IMG/VR virus record: IMGVR_UViG_3300027736_001410
Span: 1 to 46,805 of that record
DNA: 46,805 nt
Source: a virus
Strand: one strand, 5' to 3'
The position numbers and the translations under genes were made by a program. Of the stretch, positions 23,071-30,708 are shown piece after piece; position 1 is the stretch's first letter; every line of letters starts with the position of its first letter. The notes under the pieces were generated by a model. It worked only from the letters and a program-made list of their open reading frames with translations, was not told the DNA's origin and searched no databases.

Positions 23071-23801
23071 TTTGCGTTTGCTGGAAGTAAGTAACGATAT
23101 GTTGCCAAACCACTGTCAACTGTAATCTCAGTTGCACCAGCATCAGCTACACGAATTGTCTTGTCACCGGGAAGATCCATGATTGCCAAGAATACCTTAA
23201 CGGGCCAGTTCCAAGTTTTGTTTAATGTTCCACCTACACCAGCTTGAAACACAAAGTTACCACTGTGAGTTGATGGATCACCAAAGTTAGCTTTCAAGTC
23301 ACCATTAACTGTAGTCAATGTAAAATGATCTTCTTCACTGTTAGCACTTGCTTGTTTCTTTAGTCGTTGAATGCCTGCAATTGTAGGTTCAAATTCAACA
23401 TTCCATGTAGTACCCTTGAAGGTAACAGTTTTGACTTTTTCTTCAACAATTGCTTTACTCATCAATCTATAGTCATTAACAAAGTCACCGTTCTTAGTTT
23501 CAAAGTGAATTGCTGATGGAACATCAACTCCATCTTTTTTTACATATGTAATATTAATTTTAGCATCTGAATCATAAACGTCATCAAAGCCTAAAATTGT
23601 TTTTAATTTGCCTAAGTTAGGCATACCAAACGTACCAATAAAACCTGCATTTGGATTCTTAAATGAACCACTAACAATAACAGATTTATCTTCTGCTACT
23701 GCGTTAACTTGAGTTTCTTGGTCAGTGCCAGTGATTTTGATTAAGTCAACATTGCCTAAGCCATGTGTATGTTGAATCAAGTCTTGTAAATTATCTTTCA
23801 T
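23067..23801 (-). CDS. 45: Sliding clamp (T4 gp45-like)
   Basis: This 244-residue protein has the length and repeated beta architecture of T4-like processivity clamps. The N-terminal part has a clamp-like GMPNLGKLKTILGFDD loop, and the central linker YRLMSKAIVEEK precedes a second domain containing FEPTIAGIQRLKKQ. It ends with a strand pair (ITVDSGLATYRYLLP) as in clamp subunits. Overall identity to T4 gp45 looks low, so the call also relies on its place directly upstream of the DNA polymerase gene. In T4 the clamp also activates late transcription, which agrees with the late-type boxes seen here. It has a sigma70 promoter and a late-type box. Confidence 0.7.
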   Translation of the reverse strand: MKDNLQDLIQHTHGLGNVDLIKITGTDQETQVNAVAEDKSVIVSGSFKNPNAGFIGTFGMPNLGKLKTILGFDDVYDSDAKINITYVKKDGVDVPSAIHFETKNGDFVNDYRLMSKAIVEEKVKTVTFKGTTWNVEFEPTIAGIQRLKKQASANSEEDHFTLTTVNGDLKANFGDPSTHSGNFVFQAGVGGTLNKTWNWPVKVFLAIMDLPGDKTIRVADAGATEITVDSGLATYRYLLPANAK

Positions 23802-23838
23802 GTTTTTCCTTTAAAGTATTTAGGTTGTTTATGTGTGT

Positions 23839-23867
23839 ATTATAGTGGATTTTATTGCGAAATGCAA
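23839..23867 (-). promoter_or_regulatory. Sigma70 promoter of the sliding clamp gene
   Basis: On the minus strand -35 TTGCAT (23867-23862), a 17-bp spacer and perfect TATAAT (23844-23839) lie upstream of the clamp gene. A CCTAAATACTTT box follows at 23824-23813, then AAAGGAAA and ATG 23801, so early and late starts may both serve this gene. Confidence 0.75.
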
Positions 23868-23874
23868 CATCAAT

Positions 23875-26592
23875 TCACCCGAATGAGAACAAATCATCAA
23901 ATGTACTCTTTGTGTCTGTGTTAGAACGAATATCCCAACCCAACACACCTAGTAAATTATCAATCTTTTCATCAACTAATGTCTTTTCCATTTCAGCATC
24001 ATCAAACGGTAATTCAGTAAACCATTTAGGTAGTCGTAGTTCATCAACAGGATAAGCAATACTTGTAAACCCTAACGCATTAGATTTTAGTTTACAAACA
24101 ACTACCTTCATACCGTCAATAATGCTTTGGCTATAGTTATCACCATTAACTCTACGCAAATAATTGTAATTAAGTGCGGCTCTAACGTGTCCGGGCATGT
24201 TTGCTCTGCCAGTTTTACTTTTAGCTTCCAAGTCACCGTAGTATGTAAGTTTGTTTACACCTTTAGGTGAACCCTTAGTCCAACTGTCTTGTGATGACAA
24301 GATACGCTTGAAGTCTTTGATTGCTTCAATAACTTCATCACGACCTTTACCTTGTTGAAGGACCATTTGCAACACATTCATTAAGAATTCTTGTATATAC
24401 TTAGGTGTGTCAGCACGTTTCAAGTCAAGACCCATAGCTTTGATGTCACCTGCACTGCCATCTTTGTCCTTACGCTTACCTTCTTTGTCAAAGATGTTGA
24501 TAGCATATCTTTTCTTAACGATAAAGATAGCACGATCACCAATTAGTTCTCGACCAGCTTTGATAATCTCACCACTCTTGCGAGGTGTGTGAAATGCCTT
24601 CTCCATGAATCCGGGAAATGAATCATTAGCTTGGTCGGCAATACTATCATATAGACCAATGCAAGTTTCTTTGTTCCATTCAAGCTCACCGTTCTGTATT
24701 TGCGATTTGAGAATAGGGTATGCAGTAAAGTAACAACTGTCTGTGTCACCATAAACAATTGCATTTCCTTCATGTGAATAAACACCTTCAACCGTTTCAT
24801 TGATGTTACTCATCATATGACGAACAATCTGCCGACCACTTAATGTAACACTCTGACCTATACGCTTGTCGTAGAATCGGCAATGTTCGTTCAACAATGC
24901 ACCGTATGCTGAGTTCAACAAAATCTTACGAACAAGTTGACGCTTATCATAATAATCATATTTGTCAGTGCCATACGCTTCTTTTGCTAATTTCTGTGTT
25001 TCTTTACGTTCTGAGTACCAGCGACTTAATAGACCGGGAACAACGCCTTCTTTTTCATAAGTAAAGATTGTGCCGTTTGCACTTAGCATCCAGGGCTTAT
25101 GACTATCAAAGACTAGTTTCCAAATCTCTGCCGCTGACATTTCTACACTGCGACCATCTTCGTAGTCTACAGTAAGCATGGTACCTCGTTCTTGATTCAT
25201 GATACTAGTATACTCTAGTGAACCAAACAGGTTTTCCCATAGAACAGCGCCAGTCACATCATCGTCACCTTCTTTATAGCGTTTCTTTTCACTTGCTAGT
25301 CGAAGGCCCTTGTCGCTCATGTACTGGTCTGTGATTGTCTGTCTGACTTGTGCAACGATTGTTTCTCCTGCCATGTTGAGGGCACGAATAACCGAGGGAT
25401 AGAGCGAGTTGATGTCAACTGCTCCAACATATTCGTGCATTCCCTTTTTGGGAGTAGCAACGAAGGCACCTGCCGCTTGTTGAATTTCATTATCATTTTC
25501 AGTCTTTCGTTTTTTATCAGGAACTACTAGCCCTCGTGCGTGGGCTTCATTAAAAATAGCCATCTCAATCATTGCCACAGAACCCATAACTGTTGGAAGC
25601 AGTACAGTGTTCTCATGCGCTAGTTGATTAGCTAGTTCTAAAAACTTTAGTTTGTTGTGAATTTTCACTAACAACATAGTATCTTGTCTGTTGTACTCAA
25701 TGAACTTTTTAAAGTCTTTGTTATACAATTGGTCAAGCGTACCTTCGTATTGTGTTTTATTCTCTCCTACTTCCATCTCACCAATAGAATCTAACTTATA
25801 TGAGTGGCGAGACTCATAGTTGTACTTTTTGTAGAGTTGTAAATAGTCAAGATGTACACGACCAACTAAGTCGTATGTAGTTTCTGATTTACCAAATCGT
25901 TCATATTCTCTAGCTTTAGGTAATTGACCCATCAAGCAAAACTTGCGTGTGTCATCTTTACTCATCACCCTAGTAACACGATTGACCATGTAAGGTATAT
26001 CATAGCCCTCTGAGTTCCAACCAGTTAACACATCTGCGTCTTCAATCAATTGAAAGAACACATCAAACATTTCTTTTTCGGTCTTGAACAACATCGTATT
26101 CTCAAACTCACCGATGATTTCATTGGCTGTTTCACTAGACATATGTTTGGGAGCAATCACTAGTGTGATACACTGATCAAGCCAGTCTAAGTAACAACTG
26201 ATAGCAGTAACAGGATTGAATGGATCGCTAGTAGGGCTGAAGCCTTTGATAGGATCAAAGTCTACTTCAATGTCAAAGAAGCATGTGTGTAGTTTAGGTG
26301 CATCAACACCAAGATAGTTTTCACTTAGACAGCGAAAGACAACTGGTACATCACTTTCAAACAATTTCTTGCCTGAATGGATGCGTCTTTCTTTCTCAAA
26401 CTCTGTGCGCTTGCGTGTGCTGAATCGTGAGACTGGATTACCATAGATACTACGTTGCTTTCCCTTATGATCGGGATAGTATAGTACATAGTTAGTAGGA
26501 TATTCTTTGTATTCACGTTTGCCGTTATTATCCCTCTCTACAACGTAGATACGGTCTTCGTCTTTTGCGTGTATAGCGTCAACGTAACTCAA
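23875..26592 (-). CDS. 43: DNA polymerase, family B (T4 gp43-like), TTG start
   Basis: This 905-residue replicative polymerase is complete in one frame. The 3'-5' exonuclease motifs include CFFDIEVDF (Asp107, Glu109), LTGWNSEGYDIPYM and YNRQDTMLL. Polymerase motif A is AVDINSLYPSVIRAL, motif B has KILLNSAYGAL and motif C is IVYGDTDSCYF. The tail TFDDLFSFG resembles the C-terminal clamp-binding peptide of T4 gp43. The start is TTG 26592, overlapping the DsbA stop as TTGA. No intein or split is present, although phage polB genes are frequent homing sites. It is flanked by the clamp and dsbA genes, the expected replication neighbourhood. Confidence 0.96.
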   Translation of the reverse strand: MSYVDAIHAKDEDRIYVVERDNNGKREYKEYPTNYVLYYPDHKGKQRSIYGNPVSRFSTRKRTEFEKERRIHSGKKLFESDVPVVFRCLSENYLGVDAPKLHTCFFDIEVDFDPIKGFSPTSDPFNPVTAISCYLDWLDQCITLVIAPKHMSSETANEIIGEFENTMLFKTEKEMFDVFFQLIEDADVLTGWNSEGYDIPYMVNRVTRVMSKDDTRKFCLMGQLPKAREYERFGKSETTYDLVGRVHLDYLQLYKKYNYESRHSYKLDSIGEMEVGENKTQYEGTLDQLYNKDFKKFIEYNRQDTMLLVKIHNKLKFLELANQLAHENTVLLPTVMGSVAMIEMAIFNEAHARGLVVPDKKRKTENDNEIQQAAGAFVATPKKGMHEYVGAVDINSLYPSVIRALNMAGETIVAQVRQTITDQYMSDKGLRLASEKKRYKEGDDDVTGAVLWENLFGSLEYTSIMNQERGTMLTVDYEDGRSVEMSAAEIWKLVFDSHKPWMLSANGTIFTYEKEGVVPGLLSRWYSERKETQKLAKEAYGTDKYDYYDKRQLVRKILLNSAYGALLNEHCRFYDKRIGQSVTLSGRQIVRHMMSNINETVEGVYSHEGNAIVYGDTDSCYFTAYPILKSQIQNGELEWNKETCIGLYDSIADQANDSFPGFMEKAFHTPRKSGEIIKAGRELIGDRAIFIVKKRYAINIFDKEGKRKDKDGSAGDIKAMGLDLKRADTPKYIQEFLMNVLQMVLQQGKGRDEVIEAIKDFKRILSSQDSWTKGSPKGVNKLTYYGDLEAKSKTGRANMPGHVRAALNYNYLRRVNGDNYSQSIIDGMKVVVCKLKSNALGFTSIAYPVDELRLPKWFTELPFDDAEMEKTLVDEKIDNLLGVLGWDIRSNTDTKSTFDDLFSFG

Positions 26593-26855
26593 AGTGTTTT
26601 GCCCACAGTTTCCAAGATAGTGTTGAGTTCATCGTGGTCTTTGTTAGTCTGACCGAGACTTGCTTTGTGTGCAATACGAATAGCTTTCTTCAGTGTACTG
26701 GCTTTGATTTCCAATTCTTCTGCTACTGCTTTGATAGTATCTGTTAAACCACCATTCAATGTATCAATTTCGTGCATGACTGTCATGCCCTCGTTAATCA
26801 ATTGAGTTAGTTTAATCTTTGCGTCACCGTTAAAGCTTCTGTTATAATCTGACAT
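26589..26855 (-). CDS. dsbA: DsbA-like late-transcription dsDNA-binding protein
   Basis: This 88-residue helical protein contains GLTDTIKAVAEELEIKASTLKKAIRIAHK, which parallels the helix-turn-helix-like core of T4 DsbA and of homologues in marine T4-like phages. T4 DsbA binds double-stranded DNA near late promoters and modulates late transcription. Length matches T4 DsbA (89 aa). It is preceded by a sigma70 promoter with an AAGGAGAA ribosome binding site, and its stop codon overlaps the DNA polymerase start. Its presence fits the late-type boxes in the window. Confidence 0.78.
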   Translation of the reverse strand: MSDYNRSFNGDAKIKLTQLINEGMTVMHEIDTLNGGLTDTIKAVAEELEIKASTLKKAIRIAHKASLGQTNKDHDELNTILETVGKTL

Positions 26856-26874
26856 AGGTTCTCCTTAAAATGTA

Positions 26875-26903
26875 AGTATACACGAATCATCGTTGCTTTT
26901 CAA
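26875..26903 (-). promoter_or_regulatory. Sigma70 promoter of dsbA-DNA polymerase
   Basis: On the minus strand -35 TTGAAA (26903-26898), a 17-bp spacer and -10 TATACT (26880-26875) precede dsbA, followed by a leader with AAGGAGAA before ATG 26855. The -35 region lies within the last codons of the TilS-like gene. Confidence 0.75.
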
Positions 26904-27480
26904 CAACTTTTTTTACCAAAGTATGTAAACCTGGGTTAACTCGCAATGCATGTGGCATTAATTCGTTGCGAATGTAGTTACGCATGTATTTAGAATCTTG
27001 ATTACTTGAATCTTCAATCCAGGGTACATTGTGTCGTTGACACCAAAAGATAAATTCACTCTTGCGTGTTGTTAAGAATGGGCGTAGTACATTGTTGCGA
27101 ATCATAGGGATTACTTTGGGTGTTCCATTAAGTGCTGAATGGATATATGTTTCTACACAGTCATCTAAGTGATGTGCTGTAATGACAGGACCTAATGTGT
27201 GTAAAAATGTATATCTTTGGTCACGCCAATGTTCTTCTTGACTGATACCTTTTGGAACAACTGGTTCACTGATACGGGCAAAAATTAATGATAGTTTTCT
27301 GTCGTTGCAAAAGTTGGCAACAAATTCATATGCCCGTTCGCTATTCTCCGTATCATGATGAAAGAAAGCACAAATAACATCATGCTTTCTACTTAGAAAA
27401 TCAACTGCGGCACAACTGTCCACTCCACCACTAAAAGCTACTGTTAATTGTTTGGGTAAGGGAACAAGCAAATTAATCAT
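26887..27480 (-). CDS. TilS-like PP-loop ATPase (short)
   Basis: This 197-residue N-type ATP pyrophosphatase shows the PP-loop AFSGGVDSCAAVDFL (Ser17-Gly-Gly-Val-Asp-Ser22), TAHHLDDCVETYIHSALNG, the RPFLTTRKSEFIFW block and IEDSSNQDSKYMRNYIRNELMP. These are signature sequences of tRNA(Ile)-lysidine synthase. It is about half the length of cellular TilS, keeping the catalytic domain but lacking the C-terminal tRNA-binding domains. It is not QueC: the QueC Cys cluster is absent. A phage tRNA-Ile(CAU) elsewhere in the genome could be its substrate. A strong -10 box six bases before ATG suggests a leaderless mRNA. Confidence 0.85.
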   Translation of the reverse strand: MINLLVPLPKQLTVAFSGGVDSCAAVDFLSRKHDVICAFFHHDTENSERAYEFVANFCNDRKLSLIFARISEPVVPKGISQEEHWRDQRYTFLHTLGPVITAHHLDDCVETYIHSALNGTPKVIPMIRNNVLRPFLTTRKSEFIFWCQRHNVPWIEDSSNQDSKYMRNYIRNELMPHALRVNPGLHTLVKKVVEKQR

Positions 27481-27486
27481 CTATGC

Positions 27487-27515
27487 ATTATAGCACAAAT
27501 GATTATTTATTGAAA
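27487..27515 (-). promoter_or_regulatory. Extended -10 promoter of the TilS-like gene
   Basis: A perfect TATAAT (27492-27487) preceded by TGC (extended -10) lies six bases before ATG 27480, with a poor -35 (TTTCAA, 27515-27510). AATAAATA, a late-type core, lies in the spacer. No Shine-Dalgarno sequence is present, so a leaderless transcript is predicted. Confidence 0.6.
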
Positions 27516-28079
27516 GATTTTATGGTGCTTTTCACCATATATTTTGATATATTTACCAGCTAACATATCAGCCATAACTTCAATTGGACTACCTGGGTAG
27601 CTACTGTTTGGCTTAATCATATTGAGTTCACCTTGGCGAATGTGAACTAGTTCATGAAACACTGTACGTAGTATGTCTACCAGATTGCGGTTCTTTGCAT
27701 ATACCCAAATAGAATCCTCGCCCTCAACGTGACGACCGGTGTGATGATTATCCTGTGCATCTTTTGTATCTTGGCTTAATTCAATTTCTGGAACGTTTTT
27801 AATATGTAGTGTTCTACATGCCCATTCAGCAAACTGTTTAACTTCTGATTCTATTTCTGATCCCGATGATTCTTCGTCCAGTTTTTTGGCCCAAAGATCA
27901 GGGGTGGAACGATATTTGCGAACAAACAAATCACGTAATGCTTTGCCTGTAATACGGTGTTTTTTAGCAACTTTACGCATTAGATCATCAATGGTATTAT
28001 AGTCGTACTTATCTAAACTAGGCAATCTTTTTGCTAGTTCATGTGCAGCCGACTCATTGATTATTTCAATATATTTCAT
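27507..28079 (-). CDS. Zinc metalloprotease-like protein with capsid-targeting-like tag
   Basis: This 190-residue protein begins MKYIEIINESAAHE, a tag ending IINE|S. Residues 25-65 form a small helical module (YNTIDDLMRKVAKKHRITG) that would hold a cargo linker or DNA contact. The C-terminal half has VFHELVHIRQGE (His142-Glu143-x-x-His146), the catalytic zinc motif of gluzincin-type metalloproteases, and a downstream SPIEVMADMLAGKY where Glu167 is a candidate third ligand. There is no signal peptide. If packaged, it could act in the host cell or in virion maturation. The motif is sound; the substrate is unknown. Confidence 0.72.
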   Translation of the reverse strand: MKYIEIINESAAHELAKRLPSLDKYDYNTIDDLMRKVAKKHRITGKALRDLFVRKYRSTPDLWAKKLDEESSGSEIESEVKQFAEWACRTLHIKNVPEIELSQDTKDAQDNHHTGRHVEGEDSIWVYAKNRNLVDILRTVFHELVHIRQGELNMIKPNSSYPGSPIEVMADMLAGKYIKIYGEKHHKIFQ

Positions 28080-28081
28080 TA

Positions 28082-28333
28082 CTATGCGAAATCGGTGTAT
28101 GAATTTACTTTATATTCAACACCGTCATGAAATATTTTATGTATTATTTTTTGATCTACCAACCAAGCATTGTATAATTCTGAATACTCAAAGTTAAATT
28201 CAGTCGTATCAGTATCTATAATAGTTGTAAAAGAATTAAATTCTTCTGTTGATAATCTAGATTTTGCCCATCCATGAAATGGAGTGAAACTAGTCCCCAA
28301 TTCCGATGATATGCTGTGTGTAATTTTTGGCAT
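28082..28333 (-). CDS. Small hypothetical protein (83 aa)
   Basis: This 83-residue soluble protein begins MPKITHSISSELGTSFTPFHG and is rich in Thr, Phe and Asp (TTIIDTDTTEFNFEYSELYN). No motif, signal peptide or membrane segment is recognised. It has its own late-type box (GATAAATATAAT) followed by TAGGGG upstream. It ends two bases before the tagged metalloprotease start, so the two are co-expressed. Function unknown; an inhibitor or partner of the adjacent protease is conceivable but unsupported. Confidence 0.6.
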   Translation of the reverse strand: MPKITHSISSELGTSFTPFHGWAKSRLSTEEFNSFTTIIDTDTTEFNFEYSELYNAWLVDQKIIHKIFHDGVEYKVNSYTDFA

Positions 28334-28351
28334 TTTTTTTCCCCTATATTA

Positions 28352-28359
28352 TATTTATC
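28352..28359 (-). promoter_or_regulatory. T4-late-like promoter box
   Basis: GATAAATA followed by TAATATAGGGG lies about 20 bases upstream of ATG 28333. It overlaps the stop codon of the nuclease gene, so it is placed to start a new transcript for the hypothetical and tagged metalloprotease genes. Confidence 0.5.
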
Positions 28360-29179
28360 AATCGTCTATTGCGTTTGCACCACATCTAGCACGTTTGGCT
28401 TTTGTCAATGCACCGAAATCCACAGGCCATTCTTGACCAGACGCAAGTTCTTTTGCATTTTTAGGATAAGCAAATTTAACACCACCTGCACTTTCAATCT
28501 GTGCTATTGGTAAACGAAACTTAGTTAGGTCATTACCCAAATTAGGATATGGAGCAACATGAGGAAAAGCCCAGCCTGCTACTTCATTCGTTTGATTATT
28601 GATAACAATCTTGTAAAAACCATGAGGAACAACGACGCCGTTGCCGATTTTCTTGTCTTGTGCATTATATACTCCACCCACATAAACAGTGTAACTTTGA
28701 TTGTGCTGAACTACCCAACCACGTACACTAGTTTCTAGTAATTTCCATATTCCACGATTTAATGATCCGGCTTGTGGACTCATGTTAGTCATTAAGAATG
28801 ACTCAAATTCAACTTGTGTATCCCAAGACAAGTCACCATCTGGACTCATATGACCCTTGTCATATCCTGTGGCAGCGTAATCATCTGGTCTAGCACCGTC
28901 TGATATTGATTGATCAGTTGCAAATGCATTTGTACGTGCTACACAACCCAATGCGTTTTGTGGTAATAGCTCATAAGTTACAAATTTTGGTAATTTTGCT
29001 ACTGCATCATATCCAACTAGATATGCTTGACGACAGATAGCTTGAACGCCTATTGTTTGTGGAAATCCATATGGGGCATGTACTTGACATTGTTGTATTG
29101 GATTAGGTTGTCGTTGTGTCCAAGCAAATATACTTAGTGATGATAGCAACAATGTTACTGCGATAATAATTTTCTTCAT
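28358..29179 (-). CDS. Exported DNA/RNA non-specific endonuclease
   Basis: This 273-residue protein starts at ATG 29179 (MKKIIIAVTLLLSSLSIFAW), a clear Sec signal peptide; a longer frame upstream overlaps the Dps gene and is less likely. The mature part is a beta-beta-alpha-metal nuclease of the Serratia/NucA type: YDKGHMSPDGDLSWD carries the catalytic His (family DRGH is DKGH here), and LMTNMSPQAGSLNRGIWKLLE contains the metal-binding Asn/Glu. It would be exported to the periplasm or outside and degrade nucleic acids, possibly scavenging nucleotides or destroying competing DNA. Several Cys may form disulfides in the periplasm. It is co-transcribed with dps. Confidence 0.88.
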   Translation of the reverse strand: MKKIIIAVTLLLSSLSIFAWTQRQPNPIQQCQVHAPYGFPQTIGVQAICRQAYLVGYDAVAKLPKFVTYELLPQNALGCVARTNAFATDQSISDGARPDDYAATGYDKGHMSPDGDLSWDTQVEFESFLMTNMSPQAGSLNRGIWKLLETSVRGWVVQHNQSYTVYVGGVYNAQDKKIGNGVVVPHGFYKIVINNQTNEVAGWAFPHVAPYPNLGNDLTKFRLPIAQIESAGGVKFAYPKNAKELASGQEWPVDFGALTKAKRARCGANAIDD

Positions 29180-29180
29180 T

Positions 29181-29621
29181 TTATTCCCGTGATTTTTTAA
29201 GAGTAGCACGAATCATCCAAGCCTTTTTGGCATACAAGTCTTGTAATTCAGCTAGATAATTGGCAATACCCTGTGCTCGTTGTTCTGTTGCAATATCAAA
29301 TAATTCAGTTACCAACTTAATCATTTTTTCACAATCAGCTAGTAGTTCTTCAAGCATTAAATCAACACGTGGAATTTTGGATTGTTCTTCAATTATACTT
29401 AATTCAAGCATTCTTGCTAAACTACCAGGAGAATAACTATCTAATGTTCTGATATATTCTGCAATAGTATCAATGCTTTCATAGATTTCATCATACATTT
29501 TATTTAAAAATTTATGATACTGCGGAAAATTACTGCCTTCAATGTTCCAATGAAATCCGTGTGTTTTGGTGTACAGGACAAATGTACTTCCTAATAGTGT
29601 TTTTAAATTGTCTGATAACAT
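29181..29621 (-). CDS. dps: Dps/ferritin-like protein
   Basis: This 146-residue four-helix protein has the Dps signature: LLGSTFVLYTKTHGFHWNIEGSNF includes the ferroxidase His, and MYDEIYESIDTIAEYIRTL contains the Asp/Glu ligands that sit across the dimer interface. Dps binds DNA and mineralises iron while consuming peroxide. Some phages carry such genes, probably to protect or condense DNA. It is shorter than most Dps at the N-terminus (no long basic tail). A GATAAATA late-type box and a TAGGAT leader precede it, suggesting late expression and perhaps packaging. No signal peptide is present. Confidence 0.88.
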   Translation of the reverse strand: MLSDNLKTLLGSTFVLYTKTHGFHWNIEGSNFPQYHKFLNKMYDEIYESIDTIAEYIRTLDSYSPGSLARMLELSIIEEQSKIPRVDLMLEELLADCEKMIKLVTELFDIATEQRAQGIANYLAELQDLYAKKAWMIRATLKKSRE

Positions 29622-29637
29622 GTCATATATCCTATAA

Positions 29638-30204
29638 TTATATATTTATCAATATCCCAGACAATGCATAACGTTTTATGATTGATTTGGGAAAAATCTC
29701 ATGAATTTGTGATATTACATGTGTTATTGGGTATTTTAACTTGTTATAGTCTATATATAATAAATCCATGTAGATTATTAAATTATTGAATATGGATTTA
29801 AGTTCTTTAAGTTTAGCAATTAATTCAGATACTGTTAGGTACTTAAAAAACTCAGATTTATAATATACTACTATTTCTGGATTAAATGTTTGTATTAATT
29901 CATTGTATGTTTTAATATTATGTAAACCTTGTCTGAAATAGATATTTGACAAATTACCTAACAACGAATGAAAACGGTAATGTTCAATTGATATGAAATT
30001 ATCAGATAATCCGTATCCAAATGAGTCTATCCATATACTTTTTTTATCAGATATTAGATTTAATATAGTATTGTTAATGTCAAGACAGGTGATAGGTTTA
30101 TGTTTTGATCTCATCCATTCGTCAAACAATGGATGATTTGCTTTGTATAAAGAATAAATTTGACGAACACTATGAGTTAATGTACCGTCTTCATATGATT
30201 TCAT
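29638..30204 (-). CDS. Hypothetical protein (188 aa)
   Basis: This 188-residue protein begins MKSYEDGTLTHSVRQIYSLYK. It shows no tag, metal site or membrane segment. It contains IWIDSFGYGLSDNFISIE and EIVVYYKSEFFKYLTVSELIAKLKELKSIFNNLIIYM, which could be a Rossmann-like core (strand, glycine loop, helix), but I cannot assign it to methyltransferases or others with confidence. The base composition is more AT-rich than neighbouring genes, with an Ile/Asn/Lys bias, and this holds for the next gene too. The pair may have been acquired together. ATGA coupling links them. Confidence 0.6.
   Translation of the reverse strand: MKSYEDGTLTHSVRQIYSLYKANHPLFDEWMRSKHKPITCLDINNTILNLISDKKSIWIDSFGYGLSDNFISIEHYRFHSLLGNLSNIYFRQGLHNIKTYNELIQTFNPEIVVYYKSEFFKYLTVSELIAKLKELKSIFNNLIIYMDLLYIDYNKLKYPITHVISQIHEIFPKSIIKRYALSGILINI
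29643..29650 (-). promoter_or_regulatory. T4-late-like promoter box of dps
   Basis: GATAAATATATAATTATAGGAT on the minus strand reaches from the last codons of the upstream gene to the dps start (ATG 29621). The GATAAATA core is at 29650-29643, and TATAATTATAGG beyond it could also serve as a sigma70-type -10. Confidence 0.5.
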
Positions 30205-30650
30205 GTGATAAAGAATTGTGTAGTAGGGCTGGCAAAATTAAAATGTGACCCTTTGACATTAGGAACATAATAATATTCTATTATACGATTTTTAAAGATA
30301 GATTGAATGAAGTCAAATAATGCAACATCATAGTCTTCGTTAACATCCTCAATAGTATCCGTATAAATTACAAATTTATTTATTGCTATACATACTCTAG
30401 TAATATTAATAAAAGGAGTTAACTTTTGCTCCAAATATTTTGAACTGGTATAATTTTTTATAAAAATCAAGGCTTGCTTTGCATCAATCACATCATCAGT
30501 GCGTTGAAAATATTTATTAAAATACTCATCACCAATTACGTATGTATTTGTATTAACCAACCAATTTATGATTCGTTGGTCTTGTTGAAATTCAATATTC
30601 TTTTCAACAAAGAATGACTGTTGTTTTTTTCTCCAAGATGGTTTTGTCAT
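30201..30650 (-). CDS. Hypothetical protein (149 aa)
   Basis: This 149-residue protein begins MTKPSWRKKQQSFFVEKNIEF and has a basic N-terminus, a helical centre (VIDAKQALIFIKNYTSSKYLEQKL) and an aromatic end (EYYYVPNVKGSHFNF). No family is recognised. It is AT-rich like its downstream neighbour, with which it is coupled. A 19-codon open frame overlaps its start. No signal peptide or membrane segment is present. The pair could encode two subunits of one complex; nothing in sequence proves it. Confidence 0.6.
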   Translation of the reverse strand: MTKPSWRKKQQSFFVEKNIEFQQDQRIINWLVNTNTYVIGDEYFNKYFQRTDDVIDAKQALIFIKNYTSSKYLEQKLTPFINITRVCIAINKFVIYTDTIEDVNEDYDVALFDFIQSIFKNRIIEYYYVPNVKGSHFNFASPTTQFFIT

Positions 30651-30706
30651 TTTATTGGTGGAGTCGGATAACCTTTACGACTCTGATAGAATTCAAAGGT
30701 ATCCAT
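30647..30706 (-). CDS. Possible 19-residue mini-gene
   Basis: A 19-codon frame (MDTFEFYQSRKGYPTPPIK) begins two bases after the stop of the large modular protein and ends with TGA overlapping the ATG of the 149-aa gene (ATGA), as in true genes of this genome. There is no strong ribosome binding site. It may be translated by re-initiation, or it may simply be a coupling sequence. Confidence 0.3.
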   Translation of the reverse strand: MDTFEFYQSRKGYPTPPIK

Positions 30707-30708
30707 AA

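Noticed and set aside
23875-26592. Intein or split in the DNA polymerase
   Set aside because: Exonuclease and polymerase motifs follow each other without insertion in one open frame.
26887-27480. PP-loop protein taken as QueC to complete the deazaguanine pathway
   Set aside because: HHLDD, RPFL and RNYIRNE are TilS motifs, and the QueC Cys cluster is absent.
29179-29209. Longer start of the nuclease at 29209
   Set aside because: It lies within the Dps gene and would bury the signal peptide; ATG 29179 starts exactly at MKKIIIAV.
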